DNA from: Aliidiomarina halalkaliphila
GTDB lineage: Bacteria; Pseudomonadota; Gammaproteobacteria; Enterobacterales; Alteromonadaceae
NCBI RefSeq assembly: GCF_007096385.1
Contig: NZ_VJWL01000001.1
Location: forward strand, 620,001 to 684,000
DNA length: 64,000 nucleotides
Reading direction: 5' to 3'
Numbering within the stretch: position 1 is the stretch's first letter; each line of letters opens with the position of its first letter. The position numbers and the translations under genes were made by a program. This document shows positions 49,101 through 57,138 of the stretch, in pieces. The notes beneath the pieces are model-generated. The model saw only the letters and a program-made list of their open reading frames with translations, had not been told where the DNA came from and did no database searches.

Positions 49101-49329
49101 GAATGGCACCCTCAGAGAGCTCAGAACGGCGCGCTAACACTTTAATCGCAATGATCTTATCAGTCACCTGATCATGAGCACGATACACCTGTGCCTGACC
49201 ACCTTCACCAAGCGCACCTTCAATCAGAAAGCGATTCGCTAAAAGGGTTCCAGCGGCAATTCCTGTATCGGTGACTACAGTTGTGCGGACGTCATCCTGA
49301 TTCCCGTCTTGTGGGTTCGAAACATCCAC
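46168..49329 (-). CDS. Membrane Ser/Thr protein kinase with extracytoplasmic TPR domain
   Basis: 1053 residues. A cytoplasmic Hanks-type kinase domain (about 32-265) has the Gly loop GEGGQAQV, Lys63 (AIKVL), alpha-C Glu82, catalytic HGDIKPANLL (Asp155, Asn160), Asp173 (ADFGIS) and YRAPE. The HGD in place of HRD marks it as a non-RD kinase. One transmembrane helix (about 272-291) precedes a putative periplasmic part: an alpha/beta domain (about 305-440) and many TPRs (about 450-830; GQGTILNAFGVAYLRMGNLE, GQAVTLGNLANVLSIMQEYD). Start is GTG 49329, with GAGG 11 nt upstream. First gene of a kinase-HK-RR operon. Confidence 0.9.
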   Translation of the reverse strand: MDVSNPQDGNQDDVRTTVVTDTGIAAGTLLANRFLIEGALGEGGQAQVYRAHDQVTDKIIAIKVLARRSELSEGAIQRLRDELLAARQISDPTIIRVHEFYRDDAYVFYTMDCIEGTTLSTRLQKPITLAEADRWIQQLIQGVRACHRGQVIHGDIKPANLLINEKHDLIVADFGISAAQGTQFSGTSGTDGYRAPELDAGETATSAIDIYALGRVVERLISAVKGRDLRSVLWRSRWRQLARKMRHADPNARISLSALSRYTSAQPIRPSVMFGGLIVMLLSLTFIYQFYQDRSGAAPAPIVESGEAPARIAFVRGEGSSELQQILQMLTLTYTAEPDFSVIPSGRVDELLSQLGLNPFQQERDRQRLATLLNVSTLVFLESPSGTDTSAPYIQVYLSHFPDNRIHGVEAFALTEGPLPVFQVIRGHLDEQLGRQVQEVTSTPLSPELTALILRIQEASDATLQSLIEEYRDQYQQAPAFWYALADWAYWQDNDAATREYLAQLFATQEQHSASYWVLQGQVLEAELNGDLESAAVALDRLLREFPERPDLLEHRAQIAQQLDDIALAERLLERALAIDPNSGYRWFELGRLRINQGDIQSAIHHELAQGLIRFRQQEDLAGQGTILNAFGVAYLRMGNLERSRDYFEEALAVREQANDLSGQAVTLGNLANVLSIMQEYDEADAQLSRAADIFAQMNDHRGMAQVMNDRGYVAEEQGLYEAALRYFRDALDLRMRYGSTSEQAESISNVAFVYFLSGDFSQADIFLRQAYTLFERIGHQNGMLRTELQLANLHLHRGEYQIATRILARVSGEVGDHRPIEQAFLNFVLSHRNFGLGNMDTARTNIAAAIAQATTIQDYRAMIENALWQYEMCFWLADRDCLEREYMVLMDQQDGFTREQAVVFAWLNWSYHFLQEQRTSTEGIEELLQAVNEVNLPLHTELKIRLSLWEFVPDYLDDDEKRTLRARIRSSYYKEYLHVHYLMARDQLEAPSNLASLLARHPDHWRNHVFIVASDASEEVIGNAQQQWLNSLSREQAQRYQCWFLMECAREQ

Positions 49330-49408
49330 CTCAGCTTCTACCTCTCATGCATAAGGATTGTTTTGATTTATATGAATTTTGAGGGGGTAATAGATGACTG
49401 GAAACAGC

Positions 49409-49463
49409 CCGCTATACAATTTTCTACAGTAGATTTTACACTGTAATCTTTACACTATAGCGG
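49409..49463 (-). repeat. Three 14-bp tandem repeats within an 8-bp inverted repeat upstream of the Ser/Thr kinase gene
   Basis: Read on the minus strand, GTGTAAAGATTACA (49455-49442), GTGTAAAATCTACT (49441-49428) and GTAGAAAATTGTAT (49427-49414) are contiguous 14-mers; the third is more diverged. The array is bounded by CCGCTATA/TATAGCGG (49409-49416 and 49456-49463). It lies 80-135 bp before the kinase start and just after the FHA gene stop. No T-run follows, so it is not a terminator. Probably a cooperative operator. Confidence 0.6.
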
Positions 49464-49466
49464 TAT

Positions 49467-50294
49467 TTAAGAATTAGCAAGTTCTTGATCAATCTCCCGT
49501 AGACCAAAAACGATCCCTAATTGACGGGCATACGATGTAACGACACGTAAGTCAATCTCAGTGAATGGCCGCGATACTTCGGTGCTATCTGCGTACAACA
49601 CCCCGTAGAGTGTTTGATTTAACGCTACAGGTACACAAATTAAGGAATTGATGCCTTGTTGCACAACACTATTGGCAATGCGCAAGTGGCGATCATCCTG
49701 AATATTTGCAAGTACAACTGGCTTGTGCGTTTCTACCACGCGACGAATCGCCGTTCGACTGCCAGCAAAATCATCGGTGTTTACCCAGTGAGGATTACCA
49801 CAGCTGTGTGTTAACTCGCCCTGCTCATCAAGGAGTAAAAGTGCCGCCCGTTCACGGGGAAAGAGGTTCTGTAGAATTTCGGTGGCAAAGTTGGCAAAGG
49901 TATCTAAGTCCATCGGCTGCATTAACTGAGGCGTGCTATTCTGCACTTGCTTCAGTTGCCAATTTGCTTGGCTATCACTCACCACCGCGTCTCGATAAGG
50001 AACCCATTCGGCAACGCAATTTACCTGCCCCATCCGAAACTGCACAGGATCACGGGTTAAGCGCAATTGCGCCACTCGCTCGTGATTCACATAGCAACCA
50101 CTGCTGCTATTGAGATCCTGTACTTGCCAACTGCCGTCGTGGAACTGAAACTGCGCATGGCTGCGAGAAACTGCCGGATGATTTAGATGAATATCTGCAC
50201 TGGAGCCGCGGCCAACCACATAGGGTCGCCCTTCCATAAGAAGGGCAACCTGACTTGGTTGATCAACGAGATTCATGTGCAAGCGTAATGGCAT
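49467..50294 (-). CDS. FHA-GAF domain protein
   Basis: Cytoplasmic protein of 275 residues. The N-terminal FHA domain (about 5-95) keeps the phosphothreonine-binding positions: VVGRGSSADIHL (Arg29), SRSHAQF (Ser43, His46) and SSSGCYVN (Asn70). The C-terminal GAF domain (about 125-265) has LLLDEQGELTHSCG, SLICVPVALNQTLYGVLYADS. An FHA reader next to a Ser/Thr kinase gene is the standard arrangement for phospho-dependent signalling, and the GAF could add a small-ligand or redox input. It lies 15 nt after the secreted-protein gene and is cotranscribed with it. Confidence 0.92.
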   Translation of the reverse strand: MPLRLHMNLVDQPSQVALLMEGRPYVVGRGSSADIHLNHPAVSRSHAQFQFHDGSWQVQDLNSSSGCYVNHERVAQLRLTRDPVQFRMGQVNCVAEWVPYRDAVVSDSQANWQLKQVQNSTPQLMQPMDLDTFANFATEILQNLFPRERAALLLLDEQGELTHSCGNPHWVNTDDFAGSRTAIRRVVETHKPVVLANIQDDRHLRIANSVVQQGINSLICVPVALNQTLYGVLYADSTEVSRPFTEIDLRVVTSYARQLGIVFGLREIDQELANS

Positions 50295-50309
50295 GGCGTT
50301 GGTTCGTCC

Positions 50310-51179
50310 TTATAGAATCCGCAAGCTATAGCGCAACGTGCGCGCTTGCGCGAGCAGGGTTCCCGACACGTTCTCCAGGTCCTTCGATGAACGCCAGATA
50401 GACGGCATGGCTGCCTCATCTGCAGTTTCAAGAATCGTAATCAAGCTGTTTACCGTTGTTTGCGCACCACTATAATTACCGCTCGCCACTTGTTGTTGCA
50501 ACGTCGACATTGCTGCTGCGAGTAAGTTATAGGTCGGAGAATCAATCACGTTAGATTGTGATTGTAAATAATCCGACAACGCACTGACCTTCCCTGAAAT
50601 AACCGCGGAAGGCGACCGTAAGTCAGTCAAGATGATAAAATCTGAGAAGGTACCCATATTACCCCGGGCCCGATAACTTCCCGCACCCGTAGTGACCGTA
50701 ATATCCTTAAATTGGCCGCCATTGGAGCTATGGAATAAGCGCAATGGGGAGCCCGGCACATAATGCAGGTTTTTCGTATAAACTTCGATTTCCGCAACCC
50801 CAGCAAAGCTAAAACCGCGATCTGATTTTGGTTGAATGGAAATCAGTACGGGGAAATCCGTCGGCAGCGAAACAAGAGTGCCGGGCAACCGATTCAGTAC
50901 ACTGGAATTCAATGGCGACACCAATTGAAAGTCCAAGGTGAAGTTCTCGGCTGACACTCCAATGGCATCTTCAAAACGAACAGCCACTTCCAGTTCAATT
51001 AAGCTAGTGAGCTGAACTTGGGCAGTAAAGCCGTCATTCGTATAAGAAACGTCCACGTTTGTTGCTGAATGTGCGGGTGTGGACATTGCATAAGCGGCAA
51101 TACACACAAGCAATACACTCAAATAATGGGTAAGCCGTGAACGATTTGGCGTAGCACGATTGGCTGAGACAATCATCAT
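50310..51179 (-). CDS. Unknown secreted protein of the protease/kinase cassette
   Basis: About 289 residues with an N-terminal export signal (YLSVLLVCIAAYAMSTPAHSA). The mature part has a beta-sandwich-like region (about 45-195; VDVSYTNDGFTAQVQLTSLIELEVAVRFED, GSPLRLFHSSNGGQFKDIT) and a helical C-terminal third (VSALSDYLQSQSNVIDSPTYNLLAAAMSTLQQQV). I do not recognise the family with certainty. ATG 51179 has AGGAG four bases upstream; the frame opens at 51200. Operonic with the FHA gene and downstream of protease B. It could be an extracytoplasmic ligand or protease substrate; speculative. Confidence 0.78.
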   Translation of the reverse strand: MMIVSANRATPNRSRLTHYLSVLLVCIAAYAMSTPAHSATNVDVSYTNDGFTAQVQLTSLIELEVAVRFEDAIGVSAENFTLDFQLVSPLNSSVLNRLPGTLVSLPTDFPVLISIQPKSDRGFSFAGVAEIEVYTKNLHYVPGSPLRLFHSSNGGQFKDITVTTGAGSYRARGNMGTFSDFIILTDLRSPSAVISGKVSALSDYLQSQSNVIDSPTYNLLAAAMSTLQQQVASGNYSGAQTTVNSLITILETADEAAMPSIWRSSKDLENVSGTLLAQARTLRYSLRIL

Positions 51180-51250
51180 CTTGCTCCTACGTTGAAACAA
51201 TTTGTTACAAACTCAGTAACACAAATGTAACGCCTGTTTGAAATATAATC

Positions 51251-51278
51251 AATCGGGTCACGTCCTGTGAACCCGATT
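51251..51278. terminator. Terminator-like hairpin between protease B and the secreted-protein gene
   Basis: Perfect 8-bp stem AATCGGGT/ACCCGATT with a 12-nt loop, about 20 nt after the protease B stop. The minus-strand side lacks a clean T-run (GATTATATTT), so termination may be partial and allow some read-through into the secreted-protein/FHA genes. Confidence 0.5.
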
Positions 51279-51298
51279 ACTTTGTTTTTAGTTAGTTT

Positions 51299-53770
51299 TT
51301 ATTGAAAATAACCATCATATAAACGGCTAGCCCATACCGAATATTCCGCACGTGTGATTGTTTTTTCTGGTTCAAAGGTTGCGGTAATGGTCGGTTGTAG
51401 GTCGAGCAGTCCTTGTTTGATATCGAATTTCACATTCGATAGCGACAAGTTCAGTGCCATCTGGACATGACCGCGCAGCTCACGAGGAATTGCATTCTGG
51501 TCGCTAATCGCAATGGTCTGCCCTTGATAAGTCACAGTGATTGGTTGGTCTGGATCAAAGGCCTCTGCCGCTGCTTGCAAACCGAGTGATTGTACAAAGC
51601 TATAGGCTAAATCCAACTTAGTCACTGCATCACGCGGCGCAAACTGATCGTTCACGATACGCATCACTGATTGTTGTGAGTAATCGGTATCACGCAGTGC
51701 ACCACCTGCTTGGCTGACCGCTAAAGCAAAGCTTTCTTTGCCGCGCGGAAGCTGACTTACACTCGGTGAAGGCTCATTCAAGAGGTCACGATACTGACGC
51801 ACAGCCGCGCCCATGACGAGGTATTCCGCTAATTGCTGACGTTGTAAGTTAGCATTTGGACGGAATCGACCATTGTTCAAACCATCCACTAAACGGCGGC
51901 TAATGGCATATTCAATGGCACCTTGTAACGGATGCCCTTCGATATCATCCACACCATCGTAGCCTGCAGACTCAACGAACTCTACCTGACCTGAAATTAA
52001 CTCTGGTACACCAGGACCATTGGTCAAGCCCAAAGGATCTGCTTCGACACCAGAGAGTGACGTCAGTCCATAGGCATATAATGTCCAAGTGCCCGCTTGA
52101 CCCGGTGCAGATACGCGCATTGCGGTTTCTAACGCAGGCAACGTCAGGTTTCCTGAATACTCAGTACCATCCGGTGCAACAAGCATGAGTTTTACCGTAT
52201 TCGCTAACGAAGACGCGCTCGCTTTTACCCACGCAGTGCTATCGTCCACATCAAAAGTAAATGTATCTGGGTCGCCTACTGGGCTGTATAACACTTCAAA
52301 GTTCTCAGTGCGCTCACTGATCGATGTTAACGCATTGGCATTGAAGTCACGCAAACTGTTTACGTTCTCGCTAAACTCTTGGTTATAGCCAAGCACCGCA
52401 GACAAGGCAGCCCGCGCATTCACGTAACCTGCACCCACTTCCCAAGACTCGCGGCCTGGCATATTGGTGGCAGTTTGCTTGAGTAATTCAACGTAATCTA
52501 AAGGTTGTAAACGAGGGTTCGCTTCCATCATTAGTGCAAGCACACCAGATACATGTGGGGTAGCCATGGAGGTTCCCGAGATCATGGTGTAGAACGGCAG
52601 ATATTCTTCTTCAATGGCGCCGATATCGTTCGCACCGCCATTTGCAGAAAGGTTTGTAGACGCGCGGGTTGAAATCACATCGACACCCGGTGCCACGATA
52701 GTGACATCATTAGTGTAGGTCCATTCAGAACCATCAGGCATGGTAAAGCTACCACTTTCACCGGCTAAACCCCGTGAGGAGAAGCTCGCTAGGTCACCAT
52801 CTTTTGTGCCTGCGCCAACCGATACACCCCATGGGATTTGTGCGTATGGGTTATGCGTATCTTCACCAGGACCTGAGTTGCCCGCAGCAAATACGGATAA
52901 AATTCCGAGCTGATAAGCTTTATAGGTCGCAATAGTAATTGGCCCATTCGGGTCAAACTTCCCAGAGCTACCCCAGGAGTTACTGATAATACGAATCGGG
53001 CTGTTAAACGAATACACATTGCTGATGGCATAATCAAAGCCACCAAGGGCATCAAGAATCGCAATACCGCCACCAGAGCCGTAGCCCACTAATTCCGCAT
53101 CCGGAGCCACACCTGCGTACTTACCGTCAGACATCATCCCGTTGCCGGCAATAGTGCCCGCAACATGAGTGCCATGCCCTGAGTTGGTATCCGTATTAAT
53201 TTGACCTTCTAACCAGAAGCCATTGGTGCCTAGCAAACGCAGAGCCTGGGCATGGGTGAGGCCTTGCACATTCTCAACGACAGTGTCACCGAAGAAGTGA
53301 TCTTGGTGACTCGCGTCGATACCACTATCGTGTACCACAACAGTGACACCCTTCCCGGTAAACTCAAGTCCGTTACGGTCGATAAAGTCTTGACCTTGTA
53401 CCTGCTCAACACCGGTAATCTGACGTGAACCTGCGTTAAAGTACTCCAGTGGGCGGTTTAGCCACACTGAACGAACTTCAGGCTTGAGACTAATCGCTTC
53501 AATCTGGCTGGGGTCTGCGAGGACTCCAATAACCGGCAGCGATTGAAATTGCACACCTTCAGTAATACCTATATCCAGTAAACGGCCCAACTGGCTTTCC
53601 GATACAGGCTCCAATTGGTCATAGGTCACCACTACCATCACTTTGTCGGTAGGATCTAAGGTATCAATGGTATTTTTTAATACATCGCCAAGCACGCTAG
53701 CGTGGCTAGCATGCGCCATGCTCAACGCAAGCGCTGCGCCAATGGCTGCTGAAACAGATGACTTCTTCAT
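51299..53770 (-). CDS. Secreted S8 (subtilisin-like) serine peptidase with SLH-like C-terminus, paralogue B
   Basis: 823 residues with the same order as paralogue A: signal peptide (cleavage near ASHAS), propeptide (about 28-110), and a catalytic domain with Asp148 (VVVHDSGID), His199 (NSGHGTHVAGTIAGNG), Asn298 (FAAGNSGPG) and Ser401 (ISGTSMATPHVSG). A beta-domain follows, then SLH-like repeats (IEYAISRRLVDGLNNGRFRPNANLQRQQLAEYLVMG, ITRAEYSVWASRLYDGYF). Long stretches agree with paralogue A, including the end GLLDLQPTITATFEP, so the pair arose by duplication. It lies next to the rplT terminator and carries the shared palindrome in its leader. Confidence 0.92.
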   Translation of the reverse strand: MKKSSVSAAIGAALALSMAHASHASVLGDVLKNTIDTLDPTDKVMVVVTYDQLEPVSESQLGRLLDIGITEGVQFQSLPVIGVLADPSQIEAISLKPEVRSVWLNRPLEYFNAGSRQITGVEQVQGQDFIDRNGLEFTGKGVTVVVHDSGIDASHQDHFFGDTVVENVQGLTHAQALRLLGTNGFWLEGQINTDTNSGHGTHVAGTIAGNGMMSDGKYAGVAPDAELVGYGSGGGIAILDALGGFDYAISNVYSFNSPIRIISNSWGSSGKFDPNGPITIATYKAYQLGILSVFAAGNSGPGEDTHNPYAQIPWGVSVGAGTKDGDLASFSSRGLAGESGSFTMPDGSEWTYTNDVTIVAPGVDVISTRASTNLSANGGANDIGAIEEEYLPFYTMISGTSMATPHVSGVLALMMEANPRLQPLDYVELLKQTATNMPGRESWEVGAGYVNARAALSAVLGYNQEFSENVNSLRDFNANALTSISERTENFEVLYSPVGDPDTFTFDVDDSTAWVKASASSLANTVKLMLVAPDGTEYSGNLTLPALETAMRVSAPGQAGTWTLYAYGLTSLSGVEADPLGLTNGPGVPELISGQVEFVESAGYDGVDDIEGHPLQGAIEYAISRRLVDGLNNGRFRPNANLQRQQLAEYLVMGAAVRQYRDLLNEPSPSVSQLPRGKESFALAVSQAGGALRDTDYSQQSVMRIVNDQFAPRDAVTKLDLAYSFVQSLGLQAAAEAFDPDQPITVTYQGQTIAISDQNAIPRELRGHVQMALNLSLSNVKFDIKQGLLDLQPTITATFEPEKTITRAEYSVWASRLYDGYFQ

Positions 53771-53856
53771 GGTCGTTTCCTCCGCTGATCGACATCACGA
53801 TCACATGTTATTGAAATGTTACGGGGGTAAGACTGACACTAAGGGGGCGATGCAGG

Positions 53857-53875
53857 TATAGGGGAGATCCCCGAA
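53857..53875 (-). promoter_or_regulatory. Shared 19-bp palindromic element upstream of protease B
   Basis: TATAGGGGAGATCCCCGAA on the plus strand, 86 nt before the protease B start, matching 17 of 19 positions of the element upstream of protease A. On the minus strand it directly abuts TATACC, a -10-like sequence, in the same relative position as in the A copy. Confidence 0.6.
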
Positions 53876-53901
53876 GTTCATCGTGTCTATTTAAGCCAAA
53901 C

Positions 53902-53928
53902 AAAAAGGGAGCCTCGCGGCTCCCCTCT
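53902..53928 (-). terminator. Terminator after rplT
   Basis: Minus-strand hairpin GGGAGCC/GGCTCCC with a four-base loop followed by TTTTTG, about 30 nt after the rplT stop. It ends the thrS-infC-rpmI-rplT operon instead of allowing read-through to pheS as in E. coli. Confidence 0.88.
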
Positions 53929-53952
53929 TTCTGACAAACTTGAAGCGGCTGC

Positions 53953-54312
53953 TTACGCGCCCAGACCTTCTTTAGCTTTCGCTACCAAAGCAGAGAAACC
54001 TGCTTGGTCGTGAACAGCGATATCCGCCAGGATCTTACGGTCGATTTCAACAGATGCTTTCTTCAAACCGTTGATAAAACGGCTGTAAGACAAACCACCT
54101 TGACGCGCCGCAGCGTTAATCCGAACAATCCATAATTGACGGAAAGTACGCTTTTTCGCACGACGGTCACGGTATGCATATTGACCGGCCTTGATTACTG
54201 CTTGTTTCGCTACGCGGAATACGCGTGAACGAGCACCATAGTAACCTTTTGCTTTCTTCAGGATTTTCTTGTGACGCGCACGCGCGACCACACCACGTTT
54301 TACTCGTGCCAT
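53953..54312 (-). CDS. rplT: 50S ribosomal protein L20
   Basis: 119 residues (E. coli 118), very basic, with [39 protein letters not shown], the L20 signature. It is a 23S rRNA-binding assembly protein and, in E. coli, autogenous repressor of rpmI-rplT. It lies 14 nt after rpmI. Confidence 0.98.
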   Translation of the reverse strand: MARVKRGVVARARHKKILKKAKGYYGARSRVFRVAKQAVIKAGQYAYRDRRAKKRTFRQLWIVRINAAARQGGLSYSRFINGLKKASVEIDRKILADIAVHDQAGFSALVAKAKEGLGA

Positions 54313-54326
54313 TTCTCAGTCTCCTC

Positions 54327-54524
54327 TTACGCGTACGGTAACATGCGGTCTACTAAAGCAACATCGCTCTTATGAACCATGCTCTTAGCACGCAAATGAC
54401 GCTTACGCTTAGAACTCTTCTTGGTCAAAATGTGACGCAAGTGAGACTGTTTGCACTTGTATCCGCCTGAAGCGGTTTTCTTAAAGCGCTTAGTAGCACT
54501 TTTTACACTTTTCATTTTTGGCAT
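54327..54524 (-). CDS. rpmI: 50S ribosomal protein L35
   Basis: 65 residues from ATG 54524 ([23 protein letters not shown]), the standard length; the frame is open slightly further upstream. Lies between infC and rplT as in other gammaproteobacteria. Confidence 0.97.
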   Translation of the reverse strand: MPKMKSVKSATKRFKKTASGGYKCKQSHLRHILTKKSSKRKRHLRAKSMVHKSDVALVDRMLPYA

Positions 54525-54600
54525 TGTCGTACTCCGCATTGGATAGCCAATTGAAATAACCAGGTGAACGTTCGGAATAAACGTTACTTGTAAACCTAAA

Positions 54601-55143
54601 TTACTTCTTACTTTCTGGTGCCAGAACCATAATCATCTGGCGACCTTCGGCCCGTCGAGGGAACGATTCGCAGCTTGAAACTTCCTCGAGGTCGGTTTTA
54701 ATCCGCTCCAACAAGTCAATTCCAATCTCCTGATGCGCCATTTCCCGGCCACGGAAACGAATGGTAACTTTTGCTTTGTCACCACCCTCAAGAAAGCGAC
54801 GCAGGTTGCGCAGTTTTACCTGGTAATCGCCTTCATCAGTGCCAGGTCGGAATTTAACTTCCTTAACCTGAATCTGTTTTTGCTTTTTCTTTTGCTCTTT
54901 CTGCTGCTTACTTTTCTCGTAAAGGAACTTTCCATAATCCATTACGCGACACACAGGCGGCTCAGCATTTGGGCTAATCTCTACCAGATCCAGCCCCGCT
55001 TCTGTAGCAGCTTCCAGTGCTTCAGTTAAAGTAACAACCCCCCGCTGTTCGCCTTCTGCGTCAATCAAGCGAATCTCTGGAGCGGTGATATTGTCATTTA
55101 TACGTGTTTTGTCGACCTTTTGGCCTTTTTTTCCGCCTTTAAT
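54601..55143 (-). CDS. infC: Translation initiation factor IF-3 with probable AUU start
   Basis: Binds the 30S subunit and enforces start-codon fidelity. Starting at ATT 55143 gives 180 residues beginning (f)[12 protein letters not shown], aligning exactly with E. coli IF-3, which also initiates at AUU. GGAGG lies 8 nt upstream. No ATG occurs near; the only standard alternative, TTG 55158, overlaps that ribosome site. Conserved motifs: [37 protein letters not shown] and [19 protein letters not shown]. An AUU start permits autoregulation because IF-3 discriminates against it. It follows thrS. Confidence 0.96.
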   Translation of the reverse strand: MKGGKKGQKVDKTRINDNITAPEIRLIDAEGEQRGVVTLTEALEAATEAGLDLVEISPNAEPPVCRVMDYGKFLYEKSKQQKEQKKKQKQIQVKEVKFRPGTDEGDYQVKLRNLRRFLEGGDKAKVTIRFRGREMAHQEIGIDLLERIKTDLEEVSSCESFPRRAEGRQMIMVLAPESKK

Positions 55144-55163
55144 TGTGTGTTCCTCCAAGCAGT

Positions 55164-57080
55164 TTAAGAAATTACGCGAGACGTAACGTCTTCGCGCAGA
55201 CGAGACATGAAGTCGGCAACCGAAAACTTGCCAAGGTCTTCACCTCGTCGGGTCCGTACCGCGACTTGTCCTTCTTCGACTTCGCGATCACCGACCACCA
55301 ATAAATACGGCACGCGCTTAAGCGTGTGCTCGCGGATTTTAAAGCCTATCTTCTCATTTCTCAAGTCGGCTTTTGCTCTAAAGCCGTGTTTTTTCAATTC
55401 TGCGACCAAATTTTGCGTATATTCGGCCTGATTGTCGGTAATATTCATCACCACAACTTGAGTGGGTGCTAACCAGATTGGGAAAAATCCAGCGTACTCT
55501 TCAATGAGAATTCCCATAAAGCGTTCAAGCGACCCCAAAATTGCCCGGTGAATCATCACTGGCACATGGCGTTCATTATCTTCGCCAACATAGGTTGCAC
55601 CCAAGCGATTAGGCAATGCAAAATCCAGCTGTATTGTACCACACTGCCACGCACGACCTAAGCAATCGAATAAAGTAAATTCAATTTTTGGACCGTAGAA
55701 GGCGCCTTCGCCTGGTAAATACTCAAACTCGATGCCATGACTCTTCAGTGCTTCAGCCAGAGCCGACTCTGTGCGATCCCATGTTGCGTCGTCGCCTAAG
55801 CGTTTTTCAGGACGTGTGGAGAGCTTTACCACGATCTTATCGAAACCAAAGGTTTTGTAGGTTTCATAGACCATACGAATACAGCCAGCCACTTCGTCTT
55901 GTACTTGTGCTTCGGTACAGAAGATATGCGCGTCATCTTGGGTAAAGCCACGAACACGCATTAAACCGTGCAACGCGCCCGATGGTTCATTCCGGTGACA
56001 GCAACCAAACTCAGCCATGCGCAGTGGCAAATCACGGTAGGACTTCAACCCTTGGTTAAAAATCTGTACGTGACCAGGACAGTTCATTGGCTTCACCGCA
56101 TACTCGCGATTCTCCGACGATGTAGTGAACATCAGTTCTGAGAATTTTTCCCAGTGTCCTGAGCGCTCCCAAAGCACACGGTCCATCATGAGCGGACCTT
56201 TCACTTCCTGGTAGTTATATTCGTTTAGCTTTTCCCGCACATAGCGTTCAAGTTCTTGGAAAATGGTCCAACCATTGTGGTGCCAAAACACCATTCCCGG
56301 CGCTTCTTCCTGCCAATGAAATAGGTCTTGGGATTTACCAATTTTCCGATGATCACGTTTCTCAGCTTCTTCTAACCGCTGCAGATACGCCTTTAATTCT
56401 TTCTTATCGGTCCAGGCCGTGCCATAAATCCGCTGCAACATTTTGTTGTCGGAATCACCGCGCCAATACGCCCCTGCCACTTTCATCACTTTAAAGTGCT
56501 TACAGAAACGCATATTTGGCACATGCGGGCCACGGCACATATCCACGTATTCTTCGTGGTGATATAACCCTGGCCGGTCTGATTTTGGAATGTTTTCGTC
56601 TAAGATTTCAACTTTGTAGCTTTCGCCGCGCTCAACAAAAGTTTCCCGCGCCTCTTCCCAACTCACATTCTTCTTAATGACATCGTATTCGGTTTTAGCC
56701 AATTCATGCATACGCTTCTCGAGTGCTTCGAGATCGTCTTGCGACAATGGGCGGTCGATATCAACGTCGTAATAGAATCCATTATCAATCACCGGGCCAA
56801 TGGCCATTTTGGTATCTGGCCAAAGCTGCTTGATCGCATGACCTAGCAAATGTGCGCAGGAGTGACGAATCACTTCTAAACCCTCGGCGTTTTTCGGTGT
56901 AATAATTTCTAAGGATGCGTTCTCTTCAATCAGATCACTGGCATCAACTAGGGTTCCATTCACGCGGCCGGCTACGGTTGCCTTGGCTAAACCAGGGCCA
57001 ATGTCGTTAGCAACATCAAGCACAGAAACGGCGTGATCAAATTCACGTTGACTACCATCGGGGAGTGTAATTACAGGCAT
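55164..57080 (-). CDS. thrS: Threonyl-tRNA synthetase
   Basis: 638 residues (E. coli 642). An N-terminal TGS domain (1-60) is followed by the editing domain with [14 protein letters not shown], a class II catalytic core including the zinc ligand in [13 protein letters not shown], motif 2 ([35 protein letters not shown]) and motif 3 ([23 protein letters not shown]), and the C-terminal anticodon-binding domain. ATG 57080 has AAAGGA 7 nt upstream. The leader carries a tRNA-Thr anticodon-arm mimic, suggesting translational autoregulation. Confidence 0.97.
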   Translation of the reverse strand: MPVITLPDGSQREFDHAVSVLDVANDIGPGLAKATVAGRVNGTLVDASDLIEENASLEIITPKNAEGLEVIRHSCAHLLGHAIKQLWPDTKMAIGPVIDNGFYYDVDIDRPLSQDDLEALEKRMHELAKTEYDVIKKNVSWEEARETFVERGESYKVEILDENIPKSDRPGLYHHEEYVDMCRGPHVPNMRFCKHFKVMKVAGAYWRGDSDNKMLQRIYGTAWTDKKELKAYLQRLEEAEKRDHRKIGKSQDLFHWQEEAPGMVFWHHNGWTIFQELERYVREKLNEYNYQEVKGPLMMDRVLWERSGHWEKFSELMFTTSSENREYAVKPMNCPGHVQIFNQGLKSYRDLPLRMAEFGCCHRNEPSGALHGLMRVRGFTQDDAHIFCTEAQVQDEVAGCIRMVYETYKTFGFDKIVVKLSTRPEKRLGDDATWDRTESALAEALKSHGIEFEYLPGEGAFYGPKIEFTLFDCLGRAWQCGTIQLDFALPNRLGATYVGEDNERHVPVMIHRAILGSLERFMGILIEEYAGFFPIWLAPTQVVVMNITDNQAEYTQNLVAELKKHGFRAKADLRNEKIGFKIREHTLKRVPYLLVVGDREVEEGQVAVRTRRGEDLGKFSVADFMSRLREDVTSRVIS

Positions 57081-57100
57081 GCTAAATCCTTTCTACAGTG

Positions 57101-57121
57101 GTGACACCTACCAAGTGCCAC
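57101..57121 (-). promoter_or_regulatory. thrS operator: tRNA-Thr anticodon-arm mimic
   Basis: In the minus-strand transcript a 7-bp stem GUGGCAC/GUGUCAC (one G-U pair) closes a 7-nt loop UUGGUAG. The loop reads U33-G34G35U36-A37, the layout of a tRNA-Thr(GGU) anticodon loop. It sits about 12 nt upstream of the thrS ribosome site, where ThrRS binding would block initiation, as in the E. coli thrS operator. Confidence 0.75.
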
Positions 57122-57138
57122 TTGTATGTTTCGGTTAT

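Noticed and set aside
42293-53770. Interpretation of the protease/kinase cassette as a mobile element or prophage.
   Set aside because: No integrase, transposase, direct-repeat ends or tRNA target were found, and codon use looks like the neighbouring genes; it is better described as a resident gene cluster.
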